Origin: Treponema sp.
GTDB lineage: Bacteria; Spirochaetota; Spirochaetia; Treponematales; Breznakiellaceae
NCBI GenBank assembly: GCA_031273405.1
Contig: JAISRW010000267.1
Location: 1-5,971 of the forward strand
DNA: 5,971 bases
Direction of reading: 5' to 3'
Shown here: in pieces, positions 1 through 5,544 of the stretch
How positions within the stretch are numbered: the stretch's first letter is position 1
Layout: each line of letters starts with the position of its first letter
The notes under the pieces: generated by a model
The model's input: the letters and a program-made list of their open reading frames with translations, nothing else
Databases searched by the model: none
Told to the model about the DNA's origin: nothing
Made by a program: the position numbers and the translations under genes

Positions 1-1917
1 AAGGTTTGGGCCCCTTCGGCTGTCTCGGTGTCCCTGGCTCTCTATAAAGAAAGCGGCATCTATGACGCCCAAGGCAAGGTCAGGGATCAGGAGACCCCGG
101 ATCTGCGCCCCATGGAAAAAGACGGGAAGACCGGGGTGTGGTCTGCGGCGGTAAAAGAAAACCTCAGCGGCAGGTATTATCTATATCGGGTCGAATTCGC
201 CGGAGGCAAGGTAAACTATGCCGCCGATCCCTATGGGCGGGCCGTATCCGCCAACGGCCAACGCATGGCGATAATCGACCTGCGGGCGGCCGACCCGCCC
301 GGCTGGAACCCCGCTTACAAGCCGCCCTTTGCGGCCTTTCAGGACGCGGTCATCTACGAGCTCCATGTGAGGGATTTTTCCCTGGACGAAAATTCCGGCA
401 TGAGGCACAAGGGGAAATTTCTTGCCTTCACCGAAAGGGGGACGAAGAATGCATCAGGCGATCCCACGGGGATCGATCATCTGATAAACTTGGGTATCAC
501 CCATGTCCACCTTTTGCCGGTTTTTGATTTTGCTTCAATCAACGAGCTTGCCGTAGACGATCCCGCTTCGGCGGCCCCCAAATTCAACTGGGGTTATGAT
601 CCGCAGCATTACAATGTCCCCGAAGGCTCCTATTCCACAAAGCCCCAAGACCCTCAGGCGCGGATCTCCGAATTCAAGCGCATGGTCCAGGCCCTGCACG
701 ACGGGGGGATACGGGTGGTGATGGATGTGGTGTACAATCACACCTACGTGACCGGCGCCGGCCCCTTCGATCATCTGGTGCCGGGCTATTATTACAGGAC
801 CACCCCTGCCGGGGCCTACTCGGACGGTTCAGGCTGCGGCAACGAGGTAGCCTCGGAGCGGCCCATGGTGCGTAAATTTATCATCGACTCCTGTTTGTAC
901 TGGGCGAGGGAATACAATGTGGACGGTTTCCGTTTTGACCTCATGGGCCTCATTGATACTCCGACCATGGAAAAGCTTACGGAGGAACTGAGGGCGGTCG
1001 ATCCCGGCATCCTCATATACGGCGAGCCCTGGACGGCCGGCGCCTCCGTTCTCCCCAAGGAATCCCAGACCCTGATGGGCGCCCAGAAGGGGAAGCATTT
1101 CGCCGTTTTTAACGACCGCATCAGAAGCGCCATAAAAGGCGGAAGCGACGACGGCTCCCTAGGTTTTGCCACCGGCCTGGCTTCGGAGCAGACCGGGAAG
1201 GGCCTCCCCTATCCCGAATCGGGCATTGTAAAGGGCCTCCTCGGTTCGGTGGGGGACTTTACTTCACTGGCCTCCGAGAGCGTCAACTACGTGACGGCCC
1301 ACGACAACCTCAATCTTTGGGACAAGATCAGCCTTTCCCTTGGGGCAAAGGATTTGGCGTCTTTCCCCTACAGCCTGATCACGAATGATAAAAATTTGCC
1401 GGAGAACCATGCCGTGCGCTCGGTGCTGCTGGCCAACGGTATTGTCCTTACTTCCCAGGGCATACCCTTCTTCCAGGCCGGCGACGAAATGCTGAGGACG
1501 AAATTCGGCGATTCCAACAGCTATGCAAGCCCCGACCGTATCAATACCATACGCTGGAAAAACGCTTCCCTTTACCGGGAGGTAGTCGAATATTATGCGG
1601 GCCTCATCAGGCTGAGGAAGGAGCACCGGGCCTTTAGAATGGACCGCAAGCAGGATATCGAAGACGCCGCGGAAATACTCTCCGCCGGAGGACAGCTCGT
1701 GGCCTTTATGCTCAAGGGAAACGCCAACGGCGATTCCTGGCGTACCATTCTTGCCGCCTACAACGGCGCCGCAGTCCCCCAAACCCTGGAACTCCCCAGG
1801 GCCGTCCCCCTTTGGCGCCAGGTGGTAAACGACCGTAAGGCGGGTACGGAAACCTTGGCGGAAATTCAAGGCTCCCTCACCATCCCGCCCCTTTCCATGG
1901 CGGTGCTCCGGGAGTGA
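1..1917 (+). CDS. pulA: Type I pullulanase (GH13 debranching enzyme), 5' end missing
   Basis: Hydrolyses alpha-1,6 branch points in pullulan, glycogen- or starch-derived dextrins. The reading frame is open from base 1 and already encodes KVWAPSA, the start of a CBM48/early beta-sandwich domain, so the GTG at 28 is internal and the true start lies upstream. 638 residues are visible. Counting from base 1, the family signature FNWGYDP is at 195-201 (usually YNWGYDP). GH13 region I is DVVYNH (242-247). Region II, GFRFDLMGLID, carries the nucleophile Asp313. Region III, YGEPW, carries the acid/base Glu342. Region IV is TAHDN with Asp435. A C-terminal beta domain ends at TGA 1915-1917. No signal peptide can be judged because the N-terminus is absent; the type I family is often cytoplasmic. 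All catalytic residues are present, so the enzyme is probably active. The family call is very secure. Confidence 0.96.
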   Translation, partial: KVWAPSAVSVSLALYKESGIYDAQGKVRDQETPDLRPMEKDGKTGVWSAAVKENLSGRYYLYRVEFAGGKVNYAADPYGRAVSANGQRMAIIDLRAADPPGWNPAYKPPFAAFQDAVIYELHVRDFSLDENSGMRHKGKFLAFTERGTKNASGDPTGIDHLINLGITHVHLLPVFDFASINELAVDDPASAAPKFNWGYDPQHYNVPEGSYSTKPQDPQARISEFKRMVQALHDGGIRVVMDVVYNHTYVTGAGPFDHLVPGYYYRTTPAGAYSDGSGCGNEVASERPMVRKFIIDSCLYWAREYNVDGFRFDLMGLIDTPTMEKLTEELRAVDPGILIYGEPWTAGASVLPKESQTLMGAQKGKHFAVFNDRIRSAIKGGSDDGSLGFATGLASEQTGKGLPYPESGIVKGLLGSVGDFTSLASESVNYVTAHDNLNLWDKISLSLGAKDLASFPYSLITNDKNLPENHAVRSVLLANGIVLTSQGIPFFQAGDEMLRTKFGDSNSYASPDRINTIRWKNASLYREVVEYYAGLIRLRKEHRAFRMDRKQDIEDAAEILSAGGQLVAFMLKGNANGDSWRTILAAYNGAAVPQTLELPRAVPLWRQVVNDRKAGTETLAEIQGSLTIPPLSMAVLRE

Positions 1918-1918
1918 T

Positions 1919-1949
1919 CCGGGGCCCCGGCGCTCAACGTGGCCCGCGG
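1919..1949 (+). other. GC-rich hairpin just after pulA stop
   Basis: The arm CCGGGGCC (1919-1926) pairs with GGCCCGCGG (1941-1949), giving eight G-C pairs with one bulged base (G1946) and a 14-nt loop. It begins one base after the pulA stop codon. No run of T follows, so it is not a canonical intrinsic terminator. It could stabilise the mRNA 3' end or work with a termination factor. The first 12 bases (1919-1930) are also a perfect palindrome, CCGGGGCCCCGG. Confidence 0.35.
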
Positions 1950-2054
1950 ATAAGCACGAAGAAGGAAAACCCCACAGGCGCGTCAGACCGCAATCCCATG
2001 GTTCGAGGCGGGCGGGCTCTTGGGTGTTACCCCCCTTGGCACGGATCAAGCAAG

Positions 2055-2093
2055 TCCTAGCAGGATTGACAGGACGGGGGGGAAGCTTATACC
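2055..2093 (+). promoter_or_regulatory. Sigma70-type promoter with adjoining palindrome
   Basis: A perfect -35 box, TTGACA (2066-2071), is followed after 16 nt by TATACC (2088-2093), a 4/6 match to the -10 consensus. This predicts transcription from about position 2100, a leader of roughly 34 nt, and expression of the 549-residue gene independently of pulA. Directly upstream of the -35 lies the inverted repeat TCCT-AGC-AGGA (2055-2065). CAGGA recurs at 2061-2065 and 2070-2074, flanking the -35 box. These repeats could be an operator, but that is inference. The rest of the 216-bp gap (1918-2133) holds no gene or tRNA that I can see. Confidence 0.6.
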
Positions 2094-2133
2094 TTCTAAG
2101 TAAAGAATTTCAGAAATCGAGGTATTTGTTACT

Positions 2134-3783
2134 ATGGCCCAGGGAAACGTATTTCAAGGGGAGATGGACCCTGAAATAGCCGCTTTGCTCGGAACGGAGC
2201 TTAAGTCTGAACAGGAAGACGGGGGGATTCCCGATTATGCCGACATATTTGAGCGGCATACGGAAGAGGCCGAAAGCGCCGAAGCCGAAGATATCGACCC
2301 TAACTCCGCCTCCTTCCCCGCAATAACCAAGCGGCTTGAATCCGCGCCCCATAACGCCTTTAACGACCCCAATTACTATAAAACGGTCCTTTCCGGCGAA
2401 GGGGACATCGCCCAGAGGGTTCACGGGATACTCCAGAAGTACCTTAACGCTAAGGATCCCAAGGACAAGGGGGTTTTTCGCCAGCAGTTTATTACCGCGT
2501 ACTGGGATTTTCTCGCCAACCTGGCCCGCAAAGCCCCTGGAAAGCTGCCGGACCCCAAAAAGTACCTGCTCCGTTTCGGCCTCCTGCATCCCACCTTTCT
2601 GAATACCGAGGATCGGACCTTTTTCGCGAAAGTCGTGGTGGATAACGACCTCAACCAGCCTGTTTATTACCTTGACGAATGGTTCAAAGCGGTGGGTAAC
2701 GGCATGGTCAGGGCTTCCGCCACCGACGAAGTGAAGGCCGCAAAGGGCAGCAGCAGCGTCAAGCTCCAGGAGGCTTTGGAAAAAGCCCGGGGCAAGCTGG
2801 AGGGGGCCAAAAGCCTCTTGAGAGCCAAGGCCGAGGAGAAGCTCGGTTTCGAAAAGACCCTGGCGGAAAGGATACAGGTCATCATGGAACATTTCCCCGC
2901 CGACGGTCTTGCGGATGTTGACGCCTGCTACAACGAAACGCAAAAGCGCGGTTTTGGGGAGATCCAGGAGGCGCTGAAAAACCTTCTCAAAACCGACCAC
3001 GATCTGGACGTCTTCATGAGAGATTACCGTCAGGCTGAGCAGGACGTCAAATCCGCCCAGGACAAAATCGAAGCGGAAGGAGAAAGCGCGGCGGTGGATA
3101 CGGGGGCCGTGGATACCGAATTCGGCACGGTACGGCAGATGATCAAGATGACCATAGGCCGCCAGGGGAACCACTTCCCCGTTCTGACCGCCGAATACTT
3201 TCATTGCATACCCAACGATGTGGCAACCAGGGAAAACGTCATTGCCATGCTGGCCAGGATAGAGGGCATCGATCCCGAAGCCTTCTGCCGCTTCTATAAA
3301 AACCGGCTTAACCGGATCGTCCCCTTCGTGGTGCTGGTTCCGGCCTACGGTGATTACGGCATGTGCTGGGAACCCTTCGACCGGTTCAACCGGGCAGCCA
3401 GCCGGGGCCGCATCGCCGTCCCCCTGTACCCCAAGAATTTGCAGACGGCGGTCCTGTCGGCGGTGGGGGATCTGCGCTGGCAGGTGGCCAAAGAAAAGGC
3501 CGCCTATTACTGGATGGAAGAAGGCATTACCGGGAACTATTATCAGTGGTTCCAAAAGATGAAGCTGAAAGGGGACCTGAAAGAGACCTTTATCGCCGAC
3601 TACATTACCTGGATGACCAAAGAAAGCGAGGGCATCCAGAAACTGGACAAGGAACTCCGGGGCGTCTTCTGGCGGCATCTGCCTTTTTCCAAGGCAATCA
3701 AAGAAAAGCTCAAAACCCGCAGCTATGTATACCAGGAACTGTACCAGCGGGACATCAACCGCTCGCTCTCCGACGGCTATTAA
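2134..3783 (+). CDS. Unassigned 549-residue soluble helical protein
   Basis: I do not recognise this protein. The start is fixed by an in-frame TAA at 2101-2103, with ATG 2134 the only usual start codon after it; a moderate Shine-Dalgarno GAGG (2119-2122) lies 11 nt upstream. No signal peptide or membrane helix is visible, so it is probably cytoplasmic. Residues 1-60 are acidic and low in complexity (EEAESAEAED at 44-53). Residues 75-195 form a region rich in aromatic residues, probably folded. Residues 197-320 are highly charged and Ala/Lys/Glu-rich, with likely coiled-coil at about 208-250 and 297-318. The C-terminal part (330-549) is rich in Trp and Tyr (for example MCWEPF at 410-415 and YYQWF at 469-473), has a hydrophobic strand IVPFVVLVPAYGDYG (395-409), and ends in a basic tail. 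Codon use resembles the neighbours and gives no sign of transfer. A scaffold or partner-binding role is possible but not supported by any motif. That it is a real gene is well supported by its promoter, its start and the protein-like composition of its reading frame. Confidence 0.85.
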   Translation: MAQGNVFQGEMDPEIAALLGTELKSEQEDGGIPDYADIFERHTEEAESAEAEDIDPNSASFPAITKRLESAPHNAFNDPNYYKTVLSGEGDIAQRVHGILQKYLNAKDPKDKGVFRQQFITAYWDFLANLARKAPGKLPDPKKYLLRFGLLHPTFLNTEDRTFFAKVVVDNDLNQPVYYLDEWFKAVGNGMVRASATDEVKAAKGSSSVKLQEALEKARGKLEGAKSLLRAKAEEKLGFEKTLAERIQVIMEHFPADGLADVDACYNETQKRGFGEIQEALKNLLKTDHDLDVFMRDYRQAEQDVKSAQDKIEAEGESAAVDTGAVDTEFGTVRQMIKMTIGRQGNHFPVLTAEYFHCIPNDVATRENVIAMLARIEGIDPEAFCRFYKNRLNRIVPFVVLVPAYGDYGMCWEPFDRFNRAASRGRIAVPLYPKNLQTAVLSAVGDLRWQVAKEKAAYYWMEEGITGNYYQWFQKMKLKGDLKETFIADYITWMTKESEGIQKLDKELRGVFWRHLPFSKAIKEKLKTRSYVYQELYQRDINRSLSDGY

Positions 3784-4070
3784 TTCCGTTTTGGCGGCGG
3801 CCTGCGCCCGCCAAAGATGGGGTCGAAGTATTTTTCCATCGCAACCTTTTTCATTACCTGCTTGAGGATGAGCCGGTAGAGCAGAAAGGACAAAACAAAC
3901 GAAGCGATAAAAATGACCGGGAAGCCCCAGCCTGCGGTTTCGGGAGGGAGCAGGGGGGCAATCAGCCGGAGATAGAGGGCCAGCAGGATTAAAAGAAAGA
4001 CAATAGTGGTGAGAACGTTGAATACCGTCGCCCCCAGGATAAAAAGAAGGGTATTGCTTTTTTTGCTCAC
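3780..4070 (-). CDS. Small two-helix membrane protein coupled to lspA
   Basis: A 96-residue protein of unknown function. It begins with GTG at 4070-4068, overlapping the lspA TGA by four bases (GTGA). A strong Shine-Dalgarno AAGGAG (plus-strand CTCCTT, 4079-4084) sits eight bases upstream inside lspA, which makes translational coupling likely. It has a short basic N-terminus (SKKS), a long hydrophobic helix at about 8-39, a short polar loop (PPETAG, 42-47), a second helix at about 49-69, and a basic C-terminal tail (KQVMKK, then GGRRPPPKRN). Under the positive-inside rule both ends face the cytoplasm, as a helical hairpin in the inner membrane. The stop TAA overlaps that of the convergent gene. 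Tight linkage to lspA suggests a link to the envelope or to lipoprotein processing, but no catalytic motif is seen. It is not a known family to me. Confidence 0.82.
   Translation of the reverse strand: MSKKSNTLLFILGATVFNVLTTIVFLLILLALYLRLIAPLLPPETAGWGFPVIFIASFVLSFLLYRLILKQVMKKVAMEKYFDPIFGGRRPPPKRN
3790..3815. other. Perfect 8-bp inverted repeat at a convergent gene end
   Basis: TTTGGCGG (3790-3797) and CCGCCAAA (3808-3815) are exact reverse complements around a 10-nt loop, in which two more pairs can form with a bulge. It lies six bases past the stop of the plus-strand gene and within the last codons of the minus-strand membrane-protein gene, where it encodes part of GGRRPPP. In either direction the T's precede the stem and the A's follow it, so there is no U-tract and it is not a standard intrinsic terminator. 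It may still end or protect the plus-strand transcript. Confidence 0.4.
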
Positions 4071-4654
4071 GAGGACAGCTCCTTTTCGGCCTTTTCCTCT
4101 AGTCCCTTACTGGGCAGAATCGTAACCAGCAGCAGAAAGCAGCAGACCACAACCCCGGCGTCCGCAATATTAAAGGTCGGCCACCGCTCCATACCCAAAA
4201 GACCATAGAATTTGACGCTGATAAAATCCACCACCCCGCCGGGCCTAAAAATCCGGTCTATAATGTTGCCGATCCCCCCCCCGATGATTCCCGCCACGGC
4301 CCAGCGCTGTACGGGGCGGAATTCGGAAGACGTAAAATAATAGCCCAGCAGGAATCCCAGCACAACCAGCGGAAAGAGGATAAAAAAGGGAAACCGTAAG
4401 AATTCAGGGATATTCTGCCCCAGGCTAAAGGCAATGGCCTTGTTCCGCACATGGCAGAACAGGACCACATCATTGCCGAAAAGGTCCTTGATCAAGGTCC
4501 CTTCCTCGGGCCAGTTCAAAACTATCAAGGTCTTTACCGCCTGATCCACCAGGACCATCACGCCCGTTAAAAGAAAGGGCAACATGGTCCCGCGGTTGAT
4601 TTGTATCGCGCTTTTTAATGCTGTTTTCATGCTTTTATTTCCATATTTATTCAT
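4067..4654 (-). CDS. lspA: Lipoprotein signal peptidase (signal peptidase II)
   Basis: An inner-membrane aspartyl protease that removes signal peptides from prolipoproteins after lipidation of the lipobox Cys (family A8). Four hydrophobic segments are visible. In the longest form, which begins at 4759, the first helix holds VLVDQAVK (69-76), then come RNKAIAFSLG (105-114), GGGIGNIIDRIFRPGGVVDFIS (160-181) and TFNIADAG (195-202). The expected catalytic pair are the Asp of VVDF (codon 4228-4226) and of NIAD (codon 4162-4160), both present. The usual NxGAAFS motif reads NKAIAFS. I chose ATG 4654 (195 residues) because AAGG lies nine bases upstream. ATG 4630 (187 residues, MKTALKS, weak GGA) is a close alternative, and ATG 4660 lies too near the AAGG. 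The longer reading from 4759 adds an Arg/Pro-rich, unlike-protein stretch overlapping the upstream gene and is rejected. The gene lies 67 bases after the Nif3-family gene and overlaps the next gene by GTGA. Confidence 0.94.
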   Translation of the reverse strand: MNKYGNKSMKTALKSAIQINRGTMLPFLLTGVMVLVDQAVKTLIVLNWPEEGTLIKDLFGNDVVLFCHVRNKAIAFSLGQNIPEFLRFPFFILFPLVVLGFLLGYYFTSSEFRPVQRWAVAGIIGGGIGNIIDRIFRPGGVVDFISVKFYGLLGMERWPTFNIADAGVVVCCFLLLVTILPSKGLEEKAEKELSS

Positions 4655-4682
4655 GTTCATGTACCTTGAAGGCCCCTTTCCC

Positions 4683-4703
4683 AAAACCCGCAAGCCCCGC
4701 GGG
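4683..4703 (-). terminator. Possible weak terminator or attenuator before lspA
   Basis: Read on the minus strand, CCCGC (4703-4699), a seven-base loop, GCGGG (4691-4687) and TTTT (4686-4683) form a short GC stem followed by a T-run, 18 bases after the Nif3-gene stop. The stem is only five pairs, so it would end transcription partly at best. If it works, lspA would be expressed less than the gene before it, or from a promoter of its own. I see no convincing one in this gap. Confidence 0.28.
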
Positions 4704-4721
4704 CGGCTCCCAGGGCCCCGC

Positions 4722-5492
4722 CTACAAACCGGTAGGGACGTCGATAAACGCGGCGTCAATCTGGAGCTGGGCCGCGCTCGCTTCCATCATGCGGCGCACC
4801 CCCCATACTTCGGTGGAATAATGGCCCCCGGAGATCATGTTGAGGCCCCCCTCCAGGCATTCATGGTACACCGAATGGGAACTTTCGCCGGTAACATAGA
4901 GATCGACTCCCTCCTCGACAGCCTGCCGGGCCTCCCCGGCCGCACCGCCGGAGACCACCGCGCAGCTCAGGTTTTCCTTTTTCCCAAAGGGATAAACCCC
5001 CACGGGCGGCCGGTTCATAAAAGCGATACGCTCCGCCGCCTCGTCTATGGTCAGCGGCTTTTTCAGCATCCCTTTGTATCCGATTTTCCTGCCGTGATAC
5101 AGGCAAAAGGGCTCGGGCTTTTCTATGCCCAAAAGCTCCGACAGGGCTGCGTTATTGCCCAGGGAGGGATGCTGATCCAGGGGCAGATGGGCCGCATAGA
5201 GGGCGAGATTGTGATCCAGGAGGAATTTGATCCTTTCCCGGCGGCTTCCCGAAATCCTCAGGGGGCTCCCCCAAAAAAGGCCGTGGTGGACAAAGAGCAG
5301 CCCCGCGCCAGCCCCGGCGGCCCGTTTAAAGGTTTCCAGACACCCGTCCACGGCAAAGGCGATTTTGCCTATCCCGCCGCCGTCATTACCCACCTGAATG
5401 CCGTTGAGGGAGCTGTCCGCCGCGGCAAAACCATCCAGGTCCAAAAGGCCCCGGAAAAACCTGTCCAGTTCTTCTTGCGTATACCTGCTCAT
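4722..5492 (-). CDS. Nif3-like dinuclear metal centre protein (DUF34/YbgI family)
   Basis: A 256-residue member of the Nif3/YbgI family, toroidal hexamers that bind two metal ions per subunit. Some are labelled GTP cyclohydrolase I type 2, but the cellular role is not settled. Seen motifs are LNGIQVGN (29-36), FVHHGLFWG (67-75), AAHLPLDQHPSLGNN (100-114), LYVTGE (near 200) and ISGGHYSTEVWGVR (220-233). By analogy with E. coli YbgI, the metal ligands are His69, His70, Asp106, His224 and Glu228; all are present. The length matches the short form that lacks the inserted PII-like domain. Start ATG 5492 is fixed because an in-frame TGA lies two codons upstream. GAGGT directly abuts the ATG, which is unusually close for a Shine-Dalgarno site. 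Stop is TAG 4724-4722. It leads a same-strand set with lspA and the small membrane gene; no functional link is evident. Confidence 0.94.
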   Translation of the reverse strand: MSRYTQEELDRFFRGLLDLDGFAAADSSLNGIQVGNDGGGIGKIAFAVDGCLETFKRAAGAGAGLLFVHHGLFWGSPLRISGSRRERIKFLLDHNLALYAAHLPLDQHPSLGNNAALSELLGIEKPEPFCLYHGRKIGYKGMLKKPLTIDEAAERIAFMNRPPVGVYPFGKKENLSCAVVSGGAAGEARQAVEEGVDLYVTGESSHSVYHECLEGGLNMISGGHYSTEVWGVRRMMEASAAQLQIDAAFIDVPTGL

Positions 5493-5497
5493 ACCTC

Positions 5498-5526
5498 AGT
5501 ATAGCATAGACGGGGATAAATTAAAA
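5498..5526 (-). promoter_or_regulatory. Candidate promoter touching the Nif3-gene start
   Basis: On the minus strand, TATACT (5503-5498), a 5/6 match to the -10 consensus, lies only five bases before the ATG at 5492. TTTTAA (5526-5521) sits at the -35 distance with a 17-nt spacer but matches only 3/6. Initiation six or seven bases past the -10 would fall on or next to the ATG, giving a leaderless or nearly leaderless message. A slightly earlier alternative -10, TATGCT (5508-5503), would leave a leader of a few bases. Confidence 0.35.
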
Positions 5527-5544
5527 GCGTTCCGGCCCTCAAAC

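Noticed and set aside
28..30. GTG at 28 as the pulA start
   Set aside because: The frame is open to base 1 and the preceding codons encode KVWAPSAVS, a conserved part of the N-terminal domain, so the start is outside the window.
1950..2040. Possible tRNA (GGTTCGAGG resembles a T-loop)
   Set aside because: The flanking bases do not form the T-stem, and no acceptor or anticodon arms could be placed on either strand.
1264..2049. 261-codon minus-strand frame opposite pulA
   Set aside because: It overlaps the catalytic and C-terminal part of pulA in codon register, and its sequence resembles no protein family.
2110..3678. 522-codon antisense open frame on the minus strand
   Set aside because: It is codon-aligned with the real plus-strand gene, spans its promoter-proximal part, has no Shine-Dalgarno site or family motif that I can see, and reads as Gly/His/Phe-rich translation of reversed codons.
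4661..4759. N-terminal extension of LspA by about 33 residues
   Set aside because: The extension is Arg/Pro/Gly-rich, overlaps the end of the upstream gene and would precede the normal LspA start; better starts with ribosome-binding bases exist at 4654 or 4630.
4584..5504. 306-codon plus-strand frame opposite the Nif3 and lspA starts
   Set aside because: It is the codon-aligned shadow of the Nif3-family gene, whose metal-ligand motifs on the minus strand are unmistakable.
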